Shown: positions 44,601 through 54,900 of the stretch, piece after piece
How the letters are laid out: each line of letters starts with the position of its first letter
Numbering within the stretch: the stretch's first letter is position 1
Source: a virus
Virus record (IMG/VR): IMGVR_UViG_3300031963_000048
Coordinates: 30,807-94,806 of that record
Length of the DNA: 64,000 nt
Strand: one strand, 5' to 3'
Made by a program: the position numbers and the translations under genes
The notes under the pieces: model-generated
The model's input: the letters and a program-made list of their open reading frames with translations, nothing else
The model's database searches: none
Told to the model about the DNA's origin: nothing

Positions 44601-47319
44601 CAATGACTCGTTTAGAATTTCTACTAGAAAAGAATATGCTATTCAAGGAATCGGAGTAACATTTACGTCTGTTGGTCTAGGAAATGCCCACCAATTAGAA
44701 ATGTATAAAAAGAATGAGAAATCAATAATCTCTATTAATGACGTTGTACAAAGTCCTCTTGCATTTTCTTACATAACTCATACACTGTCTGGAAATGGTG
44801 GTCAAATTGGATCAGCATCTACAATTTTTGCTTTGAGTGGAATTAGTTCTATTACTCCAACAGATATATTAAAAATCGACGAAGAGTATATGAGAGTAGA
44901 GAATGTTGGGTTAGGTACAACAAACACCGGTCCCATCACATTTGGTGGAAGTATTTCTCTTGTAGAAGTTACTCGTGGATTTCTTGGATCCATTGCTGGA
45001 GTGCATACTGATACTTCTATTGCTAGAATTTACAGAGGATCTTACAACATTTCTAAAAATAAAATCTTTTTCACAGAAGCTCCTAGAGGAAATTCTCTTG
45101 ATTTACTTGGTCCGAGTGAATCTAATTTGCCAAGAGAACGGGCTTCTTTCAGTGGAAGAGTCTTCTTAAGAGAAGATTATACAACTAATCAAATCTATGA
45201 TGATATTTCGAATCAATTTACTGGAATTGGGCAGACCTTTATACTAACATCTCAAGGAATAAACACAGTCGGATTAGGAACTTCTGGCGGAAATGGAATT
45301 GTATTCATTAATAATATTTTCCAATCTCCAACGACATCTAATAATTTATCAAATAACTATATAATAGCAGAAAATTCTGGTGTTACTAGAATTACTTTTA
45401 CCGGAATAACATCATCTAATAATAATATATTCACATCAGAATATGATATTAATCAGAATCAACTTCCTCGTGGAGGTGTAATCGTATCTCTTGGATCTAC
45501 TGGAGGATTAGGAATAGCTCCTCTTGTGGGTGCTTCTGTTACTGCCGTCGTTGGTGCTGGGGGAACTATAGTTGCAATTGGAATTGGAACTATGGATATC
45601 ATTGGATCTGGATATAGATACCCAGTTTCTGTTGCAGTCACAGAAAGTGGGCACATTGGTACTGGAGCTGTTATAACTGCAAATGTTGGTGCAGGTGGAA
45701 CTTTATCATTTAATGTTGTTAATCCTGGGGCAGGATATACCAATCCAACAATAAATGTTTCTTCTCCCTCGTATCAAAACTTATCTGTAACTGGAGTGTC
45801 TAGACTTGGAGTAGGGGCTACAACAGATACTGGAGTTGGTTTACTTCTAAACATTGAAGTAGGATCTAGCTCTACCACTACAGGAATTGGATCCACTTTA
45901 TTTGAAGTTAAAACCTTTGAAATTACCAGAAATGGATATTCATTTAGAGTTGGTGATGTATTCAAACCTGTAGGGTTGGTAACTGCAAAAGGTCTTTCTG
46001 CTCCAGTTAATGAATTCCAATTAACTGTTTTAGATGTTTTTACGGACTCCTTTTCTTCTTGGCAATTTGGAGAATTGGATTATATAGATTCTATTCTACC
46101 ATATCAAGACGGAGTTAGAACTAGATTCCCACTCCTCTACAATTCAGAACTACTCAGCTTCGAAATTGATGAAAATGACCCCGATTCTCAGTTGATTGAT
46201 TTAGATTCGGTTCTTCTCATTTTTATCAATGGAGTTTTACAAGAACCAGGAGTTTCATATCAATTCAGTGGTGGAACTTCATTTACATTCTCAGTTGCTC
46301 CAGAACCAGAAGATAATATATCAGTATTTTTCTATCGTGGCACAAGGGGTGAAGATACAATTCAAGTCGATGCAATAGAAACAGTTAAAGTAGGAGATAC
46401 CGTACAAATCTTTAGCAATAATTCAAATATTCAAAATACAACTACTCAGGAGAAGAGGACAATTTATGATATCTCCGGATCCGATAAAATTGAAACAAAT
46501 CTTTATGTTGGTCAGGGGATTGATGAAGTTAACAACAAACCCTTATATTGGACTAAGCAAAAAACTGATTTGATACTCAATGGTGAAAAAATTTATAAAT
46601 CAAGAGATTCTTTAGAGTCTCAAATTTATCCAACTGCAAATATTATCGGAGATTTGAGCATTACTGCAACCGAAATATTCGTTGATGATAGCAGTCTGTT
46701 TAATTACGAGAATGAATCTCCCATTAGTTTTGATGCATTTATTCTTTCGAATAATTCTGCAGAAGAGTATGAAATAATTACTGATATATCTGATGTGGAA
46801 GGATACTCGGTTTCTGTCATAGGAATTGCGACTACAAATGGAATTGGAACACCATTAGCACTTAGATTTACTCTGGATAGAAATCCATTCTCATTCCCAG
46901 ATTTGCAAGTTGGATATCCAATTTATATCTCTCAAACTTTTGTTGGGCAGGGGGTAACATCAATTAATACGACTAATACGGATATTGTTTCTATAAGTAC
47001 ATCATTCGTAAATAATGTTTATAGAATTCATGCAATTAATTCTGCGACAGGAATTGTAACTTGTAATATTGCATCAAACACATCGATTGTGGGAATTGCT
47101 ACGACAGGAACTATAAAATATCCTGTAGGAAGATTATCTTGGGGAAGACTGTCAGGATTCTCTAGATCTAACTCTCCAATCTCAATTGGAGTGACAGGAT
47201 ATACTTCGAGTGTAGGAATAACTACTCTGGGATATAATGCGGGATTATCTACATATCCAATTATTCAAAGGAGAGGATATGGATTGAGAAGCAATGGGTC
47301 TCTGAAAAAGGATCTCTAA
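35635..47319 (+). CDS. Giant gp7-like baseplate wedge / virion protein (3894 aa)
   Basis: Position between gp6 and gp8 and the N-terminus (SRVKIQQIIDSQLPEFILDE, then KAAEFLKQYYISQEYQGGPV) match the gp7 baseplate wedge initiator, but T4 gp7 is about 1030 aa; here the protein is almost four times larger. Residues about 73-130 hold a turn module (LLKIDDEIITYTDL, CVRGFSG), repeated near 3050-3140. A YHYH-like domain (GWAYDGNPIYGSFGY, then YKYTGNGDLDQYNGRF) lies near 1243-1345. Many 'DxGSGYxxxP' Gly-Tyr turns recur (about 740-800, 925, 1060-1180, 2040-2130, 3320-3380). It is continuous with no frameshift and is Asn/Ser/Thr/Ile-rich with low GC. Likely combines wedge core and long extension or fibre. 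Confidence 0.8.
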   Translation: MIQTGFESRVKIQQIIDSQLPEFILDESPKAAEFLKQYYISQEYQGGPVDVAENLDQYINLDNLTQEVVSGYTTLVGDITSSSTSITVSNTKGFPAKYGLLKIDDEIITYTDLSGNTFTGCVRGFSGVTNYHKDLQYSELVFSESSADSHTSGASVQNLSSLFLQEFYKKIKFSLTPGLEGLNFTEDINAGNFIKEARTLYESKGTAESFRILFNVLYGETPSVIDLEQFLIKPSDAGYIRRDVAIISNISGNPTKLVGQTIYKSTDETGTTAAVSEVETITRNGITYYKLNFFVGYDDTYPNVTGTFSITPNTKVVEEVTVTPLDAGTTVISVDSTIGFENSGSIFFGSYEIVYSDKSVNQFLGCYVKSTSSITIPKTSFLISNETYYGYEDGDLSKKVEFRITGVLSNLNIETTNYELLDNDIIYPKNLGEVIEQGNTTKEIFANSWIYNTSSRYQIDSFVGNTVTTKSDIDASSLKVGDAVEILRRNTEIVVTGFENANVSLISANTVTINVSTSLLNPLDKYDIRRILNKASSSIVPIDFGNNKIISDVQNVYVERPDNLYVASNSLPSYEIQVDVFGYDVFELTGYDASNESYSIIDFNTEVSFITGDRVFYSADNPIAGLEEGSYFVEVLSNKRQVKLYLSGPVVGNGDFVYFGAGESSTPTGTHNFTLYSQRSNKISGQKTFRKFKLNPELGSNETHTTLPGPVGMLKNGVEIYNFKTNDKIYYGPIENIDVLNGGSEFDVINPPRLQLSYGSALIQPVIIGSVEKIFVDPQDFDIDVIVSIALTGGNGSGASFKPIIEKYARELEFDARSTSNGGGLDTINDRISFASTHNLSNGQPIVYNSNFNSAIGVGTFNGSNLDQSKTLISGATYYTKVVNDRTIELYQSLSDYNVGINTVGFTTVGNSGIQKFKTEPKNKLTGISVIDSGSGYANRVLRVSPVGVSTYNNTISFKNHGFGDGEIISYDYDTAPISGLSTSNNYVVLKLDSDTFRLCNAGVGGTDTSNYQRKNYVKFNSIGSGYQIFKYPNISLSVEYSSVGLGSTQVRGVINATPIVRGKISEIYVYDKGSDYGTTTLNVHKRPQVTIKNGKNAQLRPTITNGRITDVQVLYGGLEYYSTPDLVISGSGIGAILRPVVSDNRITDVIVVNSGVGYTSTNTKIKVVSAGKDEVLRVNVRALTLNNSFKYGIQNEFYRNPSSEVLIENHSGLQYAVIGYSQNIKTNFSDNGDLSGQHSDIIGWAYDGNPIYGSFGYTDSNNINSSIKQLQPGYSLVDLENRPSTTDFPYGYFVEDYKYTGNGDLDQYNGRFGKTKDFPDGVYAYFATTETNLDGEIVSKFPYFIGNEYRSPYLEENIELDQSFDFNNSKLIRNTLPYKVNDQYADNDFITESNEIIEQKTLVESVSSGSVSGLEIVKSGSDYAVGDSIIFDDTKSGGGGISAEISEITGRDIVDVNTTVNSYTDSLIEWQGGNQVKVYISPYHVFKNRDNINISGLSTQVSNLNGSYEIGLTTYTTILDKNIPNFASTGIVTDIYLTSIPENISIGSSIQIENEVFSILNIYPNFGILRVDRSSAGVAHSQTTPVYYLPDSFIVNKSTNYFDSQKNSKIYFNPAESVGVGTTSGSGKNINYQIGITTYSAFVPTQSIFLPNHPFKTNQQAILRKPSGGGALSVSNTSGGLSFNILSGNSEIVYIVNKSKDYIGIVTNVGLTTTGGLFFLSSGTNDYHYSIESNLPQVRAKIDRIISAVSVSTSHQLRVGDKISLEVKPDVSVGIGTSTAIHVRLDPSTQKIVINPLIFNSTGINTLTNSISVNSHNLKTGDKILYESSGTLPVGLTTENYFVYRIDENTIKLCDTLLDSLNSPPTTVSIGGTGAGNQKISLVNPQIKVIKNNNLVFNLSDSSLLGYDFKLYYDQKFEKEFVSIASTSSLSVIGVGTIGLSSTSTLTLNYSNGVPEKLYYNIEKSGYISTSDTDVTNYSEIVFENSLYNGNYNIVGVGNTTFTISLRQIPENTRYERGDCEILEYSTSSSTEVGGIHKVKLLSGGYSYSSLPLFDGVDSDNGNGAFIVPVSATIGKIKQSRIINEGFEYASDKTLRPTATIPTLAYISASNTIESVDVLNGGQNYTSAPDLICVDTDTGELINSGLLRSNLSGSSIVSVIVENNPKGLPIKPVTIRAINNSNGISIDTIQSSSGVVTCFLTTPLSGFTSAPFSTGDKIFVEGIQKSGSSGDGFNSSDYGYQFFTITNFQNINPAKLEFSLSGLTTNPGVAKTIQESYATIVNFNNYPEFKAIQKFSPFQIGEGLSSNTGSGFVDRDLTVVSCDENFVRVSGNYNLSSGEKIRGLESFNEATIDSVKITDGYYDVDYFNLQKFGWKFETGKLNENYQVTPDNDYYQNLSYSVKSSKTWEEIVTPVNNLLHISGMKNFADTQILQSVQSGIGTTESPLTLLNVFESDNRVDTINNLDLVIDVDTLDSKSKFIKFNNLSLTDYILCKTNRVLKIDDISSEFSSENDESSEVSNIFQINSGNNYNKFLVQTRNIFTNETQFNEIITINNDENIFTLQKAQLTSINDEDVIVDIEGYIDTESNFYLKFNPEDTSNSDFDIKILQDTFISKTGVGTTQSVGFIDLISQNKIVSSGITTSIFSLNSSKYSAIYSNIHILNDDTSDMNYVEIYLTHDGTNTYISEYYFDDNLTETSSGFIGSFGASISGGILSLNYTNTSAENITVRTKNVGFGTTAVGVGTYRFKLPGQSDEAERTVVFQSKFNNISSGSTSILVLDKSLFTSSKSTIRVGLGQTSALHQIMAINDGNDAYSIQYPFLSIGSTSGIGTFGAEISGGNFIIKFYADPSISGNLEILSFSENFYTDLDTVNIPPTLSYSPVEQTVAVAKYFGANSPNVNKYDFEAEYEGVPIFMKTFNPSDSNALNLTTGVFTIPNHFFNTGEQLIYTPKSTFIGIGTLAMGIGATANYVGVVTTILPSVVYAIKDSNDSFRISTRKEYAIQGIGVTFTSVGLGNAHQLEMYKKNEKSIISINDVVQSPLAFSYITHTLSGNGGQIGSASTIFALSGISSITPTDILKIDEEYMRVENVGLGTTNTGPITFGGSISLVEVTRGFLGSIAGVHTDTSIARIYRGSYNISKNKIFFTEAPRGNSLDLLGPSESNLPRERASFSGRVFLREDYTTNQIYDDISNQFTGIGQTFILTSQGINTVGLGTSGGNGIVFINNIFQSPTTSNNLSNNYIIAENSGVTRITFTGITSSNNNIFTSEYDINQNQLPRGGVIVSLGSTGGLGIAPLVGASVTAVVGAGGTIVAIGIGTMDIIGSGYRYPVSVAVTESGHIGTGAVITANVGAGGTLSFNVVNPGAGYTNPTINVSSPSYQNLSVTGVSRLGVGATTDTGVGLLLNIEVGSSSTTTGIGSTLFEVKTFEITRNGYSFRVGDVFKPVGLVTAKGLSAPVNEFQLTVLDVFTDSFSSWQFGELDYIDSILPYQDGVRTRFPLLYNSELLSFEIDENDPDSQLIDLDSVLLIFINGVLQEPGVSYQFSGGTSFTFSVAPEPEDNISVFFYRGTRGEDTIQVDAIETVKVGDTVQIFSNNSNIQNTTTQEKRTIYDISGSDKIETNLYVGQGIDEVNNKPLYWTKQKTDLILNGEKIYKSRDSLESQIYPTANIIGDLSITATEIFVDDSSLFNYENESPISFDAFILSNNSAEEYEIITDISDVEGYSVSVIGIATTNGIGTPLALRFTLDRNPFSFPDLQVGYPIYISQTFVGQGVTSINTTNTDIVSISTSFVNNVYRIHAINSATGIVTCNIASNTSIVGIATTGTIKYPVGRLSWGRLSGFSRSNSPISIGVTGYTSSVGITTLGYNAGLSTYPIIQRRGYGLRSNGSLKKDL

Positions 47320-47324
47320 TGCAA

Positions 47325-47332
47325 TATAAATA
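47325..47332 (+). promoter_or_regulatory. Late promoter TATAAATA before gp8
   Basis: Exact TATAAATA directly after the giant gene stop, 28 nt before the gp8 ATG. Matches the T4-like late core. Confidence 0.7.
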
Positions 47333-47352
47333 TAAAAAAAAGAATTATATAG

Positions 47353-48921
47353 ATGTCTGCACTTGTAACAGATCAATTTAGAATATTAAATGCCAGTAAT
47401 TTTATAGAATCAATAGACGATTCTTCTAATTCTTATTATGTTTGGGTTGGTCTTACTAATCCAAATCTTTATACTGGTTTTGGTAGAAATATAAATTGGG
47501 ATGGTCCAGGAATAACTAACGGCGTAGTGCCAAATCCCACAGATAATTTAGATTATCTAACTCAATATGAAGATACTCTTCTTTTTGGAAAGAAAGTTAC
47601 TTCTTCAAATATAAGAAGAGTAATCAAAAGAGTTGATTGGGAAAGAGGTAAAAAATATGATATGTATAGACATGATTACAGTATAGAAAATCTTTCCCCA
47701 ATATCGAGAAGATCTAGACTTTATGATTCGGAATATTACGTATTAAATAGTGATTATAATGTTTATATTTGCATAGAAAATGGGTCCAGCGGAATTAATA
47801 CAACAGGTAATCAGTCACAATATGAACCAACTTCTACAGACTTAGAACCGACAGTAGCCGGTACCGGAGAGGACGGATATGTTTGGAAGTACTTATTTAC
47901 TGTTTCTCCCGCAGATATTGTAAAATTTGACTCCACAGAATATGTAACATTACCAAATAACTGGAATACTTCTACAGATTCTCAAATTGTTGCAGTGAGA
48001 GAGAATGGAGACTCAACACTAAATAACAACCAAATTAAAACAGTTTACATTGATAATGCAGGATCAAATTATGCATCTGGAGAAGTTGATATTTTGGGAA
48101 ATGGATCTGGTGGGAGAGTATTTGTACAAACAAATGCCAATGGAGAAATTACGGACACTACAGTAACGTCTGGAGGCACCGGATACACGTATGGAATCGT
48201 CGATTTGGGTCCTCTACAACCAGGAAGCACTATCAGTAACCCCGCAAAATTAATCCCCATTATACCTCCTTCTAGGGGGCATGGGTTTGACTTATACAAA
48301 GAGTTGGGTGCAGATAGAGTAATGATATATGCGAGATTTGATGATTCTACTAGAGATTTTCCAACAAATACAAAGTTTTGTCAGATTGGAATCTTAAAAA
48401 ATCCAACAACATTTATATCTACAGAAACTTTTAGTGGCGGAGAATTTTCTGGTTTATATGCAATGAAATTTGATTCGGTTAATTCTTTTTTACCCGAAGT
48501 TGGAGAAAAAATTAACCAAACAGTTTCTACTGGAATTGCGGTTGGATATGTTGCGTCGTATGATTCTGACACTAAAGTTTTAAAGTATTTTAGAGACAGA
48601 TCTCTATATTATGGGTCAACACACGATCAAACTGATTATGTGGGGGTTTCAACATCGGGGAATTCAAACATCAATTTTAGTTCTACCGGCGGAAATGTAA
48701 TTGGAGAAACAAGTGGTTTTTCTGGTCAAATTTCTTCCTTTTCTGGAATTACTACAACAGTAAATAATTCAATCATAAATCTTGGAGTAACATTTACAAA
48801 TGGTCTTGCAAATCCTGAAATAAATAAAAAAACAGGAGACATAATTTATATTGACAATAGACCTCTTGTATCTCGTAATGTTAGACAAAAAGAAGACATT
48901 AAAATTATCCTGGAATTCTAA
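47353..48921 (+). CDS. gp8: Baseplate wedge subunit gp8 (522 aa)
   Basis: Wedge protein on the outside of the baseplate. N-terminal signature (FRILNASNFIESIDDSSNSY, then YYVWVGLTNP) and IRRVIKRVDWERGKKYDMYR are typical of cyanophage gp8. Longer than T4 gp8 (334 aa); the extra part after about residue 230 includes Gly-Tyr turns (DNAGSNYASGEVDILGNGSG, TSGGTGYTYG) shared with other virion proteins here. Between a late promoter and the 2431-aa gene. Confidence 0.9.
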   Translation: MSALVTDQFRILNASNFIESIDDSSNSYYVWVGLTNPNLYTGFGRNINWDGPGITNGVVPNPTDNLDYLTQYEDTLLFGKKVTSSNIRRVIKRVDWERGKKYDMYRHDYSIENLSPISRRSRLYDSEYYVLNSDYNVYICIENGSSGINTTGNQSQYEPTSTDLEPTVAGTGEDGYVWKYLFTVSPADIVKFDSTEYVTLPNNWNTSTDSQIVAVRENGDSTLNNNQIKTVYIDNAGSNYASGEVDILGNGSGGRVFVQTNANGEITDTTVTSGGTGYTYGIVDLGPLQPGSTISNPAKLIPIIPPSRGHGFDLYKELGADRVMIYARFDDSTRDFPTNTKFCQIGILKNPTTFISTETFSGGEFSGLYAMKFDSVNSFLPEVGEKINQTVSTGIAVGYVASYDSDTKVLKYFRDRSLYYGSTHDQTDYVGVSTSGNSNINFSSTGGNVIGETSGFSGQISSFSGITTTVNNSIINLGVTFTNGLANPEINKKTGDIIYIDNRPLVSRNVRQKEDIKIILEF

Positions 48922-48924
48922 CCA

Positions 48925-51900
48925 ATGGCACAAAAAACAAATTTAAATGTAAGCCCCTACTTTGATGATTTTGACGCCGAAAAGAACTTTTACAAGGTTC
49001 TTTTTAATCCAGGAAGACCTGTCCAAGCAAGAGAATTAAATAATATTCAATCAATATTACAGAATCAAGTTGAATCTTTCGGTAGTCATATTTTCAAAGA
49101 AGGATCTGTAGTAATTCCTGGCAATTTAACATATGATTCGCAGTTTAATGCGATTAAGTTAAACCCAACTAATTTTGGTGTAAATATCTCACTATACATC
49201 AATCAATTTGTAGGTAAAAAAGTTACCGGACAAATTTCTGGTGTAACTGGAGTTATTCAAAAAATTGAAGTACCCGATTCGGTTAATAATTTAGAATACA
49301 TTACATTATATGTAAAATATATTGATTCTGGAGAAAGTTTTGCAATTACTCCATTCCAAGATGGTGAATCATTATTTGCTAGTGAGAATGTGGTTTATGG
49401 AAATACAACCATCGTAGCAGGAAATCCATTTGCATCTTTAATTTCTACTGATGCTACTGCTATTGGATCTGCAGTCTCCATCGATGCTGGAATCTATTTT
49501 GTAAGAGGAACTTTTGTAAACGTTTCTAAAGAAACAATTATTCTAGACTATTACACAAATACTCCATCATATAGAGTAGGTCTCAAAGTATCTGAAGAAA
49601 TCATAACAGCAAAAGAAGATGATTCTCTTTATGATAACGCAAAAGGATTTACAAACTATGCTGCTCCTGGAGCAGATAGATTTAAAATAGGTTTGTCCTT
49701 AACCAAAAAAACAATCGATAGTGTCGATACTGATGTAGATTTTATAGAACTTCTTAGAATAGATGTTGGTCAGGTTAAAAAATTAAACACAAATACTCAA
49801 TATTCATTAATTAAAGATTATTTGGCACAAAGAACTTTTGATGAATCCGGAAATTATTCGGTAACTCCTTTTAAAATTTCTTTACACGACTCTTTAAACA
49901 ATAGACTCGGAAATAATGGTCTATTTTTTAAAAATCAAAAAACTGAAAGCGGAAATACGCCATCAGATAATTTAATGTGTGTTAAATTATCTCCAGGCAA
50001 AGCATATGTTAGGGGATACGATATTGAAAAAATCTCCACCACTATTTTAGACGTATCAAAACCCAGAGAAACTCAAAATGTAGAAAATGTAAGTATCCCA
50101 TTTGAAATGGGAAATTTACTGAGAATTAATAATATAACCGGATCTCCAAAACAAAATCAATCGTTAGAACTACACTCTGTTAGAAGAAGTGCATCCGGAA
50201 ATCCAAGCTCTACAACAAAAATTGGTGATGCTAGGGTTTATAATTTCAGATTAACAGATGCCGCTTATTCCTCAGCATCTACAAACTGGGACTTATATCT
50301 TTATGATATTCAAACATATACAACATTAATTTTAAACCAAGCTCTATCTATATCTCAATTACCAGCAACATCATTCATCAAAGGAAAAAGTAGTGGCGCA
50401 AGTGGATATGCAGTTTCTGCTGGAGATGGGACAACAACTGTCAGTTTAAGACAAACTTCTGGTAATTTTATAAAGGGCGAACAAATTATCATCAATGGAC
50501 TAGAATTATATCCTAGATCGATTACTAATATTACAGTATATGACAGTCAGGATATTAAACAAGTATACCAATCTACCGCAGTTTCTGGGTTTACTACTTC
50601 ATTTATAGGAGATTCGGTTTTATCAAAACAGTTACCAATCGGTTTTAATGCCTCCGATACAATCAATATTACTTCTGGTGGTGTTGTAACTTCTCCAGGA
50701 AAATTTTTCAATTCAATCAAACCCGGAAGTATCATTAGATATCAAACATCAACAGGGTCTTTAGAAAACTTTAACAGAGTTACTAGCGTTAGTTTAACAG
50801 GATCTTCCATGACAGTTGCAAGTGTTGCAAGTGTTAGTGGAGTTTGTGATGGATCTATTGGTGTCTCCACAAATGTATCTTTCAGTATTGGAGCTCCAAC
50901 AATTAATAATCTTGAAAAAGGATTCTTGTATGCGGAAGTTCCAAATTCAAATTTATCATCTATAGATTTAAACGATTCCATCTTAACCTTTAGTGCTCAA
51001 TCGACGAGCGCCAAATCATCAAGCAGCCCCATCGTTTTATCAGTATCCGATTTCTCATTACCATCCGGTTTAACGACTGCTTTATTTCAAGGATTTGACG
51101 AAGAGCGTTACTCAGTTCATTATACCGATGGTACAACACAATCTTTAACAGCAGACGAATTTTCATTATCTAATAATCAGGTTACTTTATCAAATCTCAC
51201 ATCAGGTAAAACAACATCGTCAATCAATGCAACTTTTATTAAAAATGGAGTAGAAAGTAAAGAAAAGCAGTATAATAGAAGTCAAACAATTAATGTAATT
51301 TATTCAAAATATCTAGAGTCTGGGAGTGGAATCAGCACTTCTATTAATGATGGTCTAGAATATAATCCATATTACGGTCTGAGAGTACAGGACCAAGAAA
51401 TTTCTCTTAATTATCCAGATGTTGCGAAAGTTTTAGCAGTTTATGAATCTTTAAATACTTCCAACCCCTCTTTGGATAGTGTATCCTTCAGCAGTGTTTT
51501 GAACATTGGAGGAAATGCTATTATTGGTGAAAACATTATAGGATCGGAAAGTGGTTGTGTAGCTAGAGTGGTTACAAGATCCACAAATAGCGTCGGTATA
51601 ATCTATTTAAATTCAAATAGATTCTTAACTAATGAAAATGTTACTTTCGAAGAATCGAATATTAGTGGAGAAATTGATTTTATTACTCTGGGAAGTTATA
51701 ACGATATCACAAATAGATTCAAATTGGACAAGGGGCAAAAAGAACAATACTATGATTATTCTAGAATTGTTAAAAATGAGGGTGAGACAGAACCTTCTAG
51801 AAGGATTTTAGTCGTTTTTGATTACTTCAGTGTTCCATCTACAGATAATGGAGATGTATTTACAGTATTAAGTTACAAACAAGAGCAGTTTGCTAATGAT

Positions 51901-54900
51901 GTGCCTCTAATCGGCAATAAAAATCTAAGAGCATCAGATACACTCGATTTTAGACCAAGAGTTTCAGTATTCTCTGGAGTAGCGTCTTCTCCATTCGATT
52001 TTTCAAATAGAAACTTTAGTTCTTCTATTAAACTAAATCTAACACCAAATGAGAGCACGATTATTGGATATGATTATTATATTGGAAGAATAGATAAAAT
52101 TTATCTCAACAAAAATGGTGAGTTTATTTATATTCAAGGAAATTCATCTTCAAATCCAAAATCTCCGATTAAAATTGATGATGTAATGGAGATAGCGACC
52201 ATTAGTTTGCCACCTTACCTTTATACTCCGAATAGTGCAACATTATCACTTGTTGATAACAGAAGATATACGATGAGAGACATTGGTCTCATTGAAAACA
52301 GAGTTAAAAATCTAGAGAGAGTAACTTCGTTAACGCTTTTAGAATTAAGTACACAAACTCTTCAAATACAAGATTCTCAGGGATTTAATAGATTTAAAAC
52401 TGGATTTTTTGTAGATGATTTTAAAGACTACGAAAGAGTTAATTTAAATCTTTCACTTCTTGAGATTGACCCAGAACTGCAAGAAATGAGACCGATTATT
52501 GCTCGCAATAGTCTTAAAAATTATCTTGCACCGTCACTGAATATAACCGATGAAGAAGTAGATTTATCAACTAATTATGCTCTGATAGATTCTAATGTAC
52601 AAAAGACAGGAAGCACTGTAACTCTCAAATATACTTCCGAAAAGTGGATTAATCAACCACTTGCAACACAGGTAGAAAATGTTAATCCATTTCACGTAAT
52701 TTCATATAAAGGATCTATTAAATTATCTCCAGATAGAGATAATTGGGTTAGAACTGTACAATTACCAAATAAAACAATATCAGTAACCGACTTTGTTTTA
52801 GTTGAAAGAGACAATACTGTTTTGGGTGACAGGACAGTTAGGGTTGATAATGGTGCTAATGCAAGTAGAACTGAACTTTCAACAGAATTCTCTCAAACTG
52901 TAACTGAATCTAGCAGTTCATCTACTAGAAGCACTAGCTCTACAAGATTAGTAGAAGCGCGTGCAGAAGAGTATATGAGATCTAGAAATACTGAATTTTC
53001 AATTACTAGTCTGAAACCTTATACTAGATATTATCAATTCTTAGATGGAAATGGATCTGTAGATTTTATTCCTAAACTAATTGAAATTGCTAACAGTGAA
53101 TCATTAGAAAATTATGGAGCATCATCTGCATTTACGATTGGAGAAACGGTAATCGGTTACGATAATCAAAACAATAAGATAATTGCTTTTAGAGTGGCAA
53201 TGCCATCTCATAAAATTGGTCCTTTCAATTCTCCAACGACCAAATTTACAACAAATCCATATTTTAGAACAGAGTCAATTCCAGATGCATATAGTGCATC
53301 ATCGAAGATTTTAAACCTTGACACATATTCTATATCAGAGGAGGCACAAGGTCTTTATTCTGGATATTTGGTAAAAGGTGCTAAACTTGTTGGGCAAACA
53401 AGTGGTGCTATAGCATATGTAAAGGACCTTAGATTGATATCTGATAATTATGGCGATTTGATAGGATCTTTCTTTATTAGAGATCCTAATACTAATCCAG
53501 CACCAGATGTAAAAATTAATACCGGAAATAAAACATATAAAATTACATCTAGCCCCACAAATGAAGTTGCTGTTGCGGGAAGTACTACAGTTTCATCTGC
53601 TGAAACAAATTACATCTCAGACGGAACTCTAGAATTATATGAGACAACAATTACAAATACAACAACAGTAACAAATACCCGTTTAACTACTACAAATATA
53701 ACAAGAGTAACAACAAATTTTGAACAAACTCAGTTTCCTCAACAAGATAGAGGTGGAGGAAAAGACCCACTTGCCCAAACTTTTACAGTTGACCAAGATG
53801 GTGGATTTTTAACCGAAGTGGACTTGTATTTCTACAAAAAAGATAGTGGAAATAACCCTCTTACAGTAGAAGTAAGGACTGTTGAGTTAGGTACACCTAC
53901 AACAACAGTAGTTGGAAATCCAGTTACTCTAAGACCAGATCAAATTCAAATTTCAGACGATGCAACAGCAGTAACAAAAGCAATATTTGATTATCCAATT
54001 TATTTGGCACCTGGTTTAGAATATGCAATCGTATTGCTAGCTCCAGAAAGTATTGAATATGAAGTCTTCATTGCCGAAATGGGCAAGAAAACAATTCAAT
54101 CAAGAAATCTTCCAGATTCTGAGGCAGTTGTATATACGCAACAGTTTGCCATGGGAAGTCTGTTTAAGTCCCAAAATGGATCCATTTGGACTGCAGACCA
54201 ATATCAAGATATGAAATTTACTCTTCATAGAGCAAATTTTGTTACCAACACAGCATCTACTGCATATTTTTATAATCCTACACTTAATGAAAGTAATGGA
54301 TATATCTCAAACTTACAAAACAATCCACTTGCAGTTCTTCCCAGAAAACTGAATATTGGTATTACGACAACTACAAATTCTACCATGGTGGGAATTTTAA
54401 CCACTGGAAGAAAAGTTGGCGAAAGCACCAAGACATATAACTATGGTTATATTGTTGGCACTGGATGCTCAGCTTCTTCTGTTGGTGTTACCACTGCAGG
54501 GTCAAATTATGTGTCTGATACAAATGTTTCAACATACAATATTATTGGAAATGGTTCTGGTCTCACACTAAACATAACTGCTTCATCTGGAGCAATTACT
54601 GCGGCATCAATCGTGAGTGCCGGAAATGGATATGCAATTGGTGATGTTGTCGGAATTGTAACCTCATCGGTTTCAAGTAATAGTGGTAGAGATGCCAGAA
54701 TTACAATTACTGGAAACAACAACGGTATCGACACTCTTTATCTAAGTAACGTCCAAGGAGAATCGTTTACTTCAGATGGCACTGCAAGTCTGGTTTACTT
54801 TGATACATCTAATAATTCAGTTTCTCTGGCAGCAACATTTGTTAGAAGCTCCACGCCAGTTGGTTCCATTTACAGTGGAAATTTTGCCAAATTAAACCAT

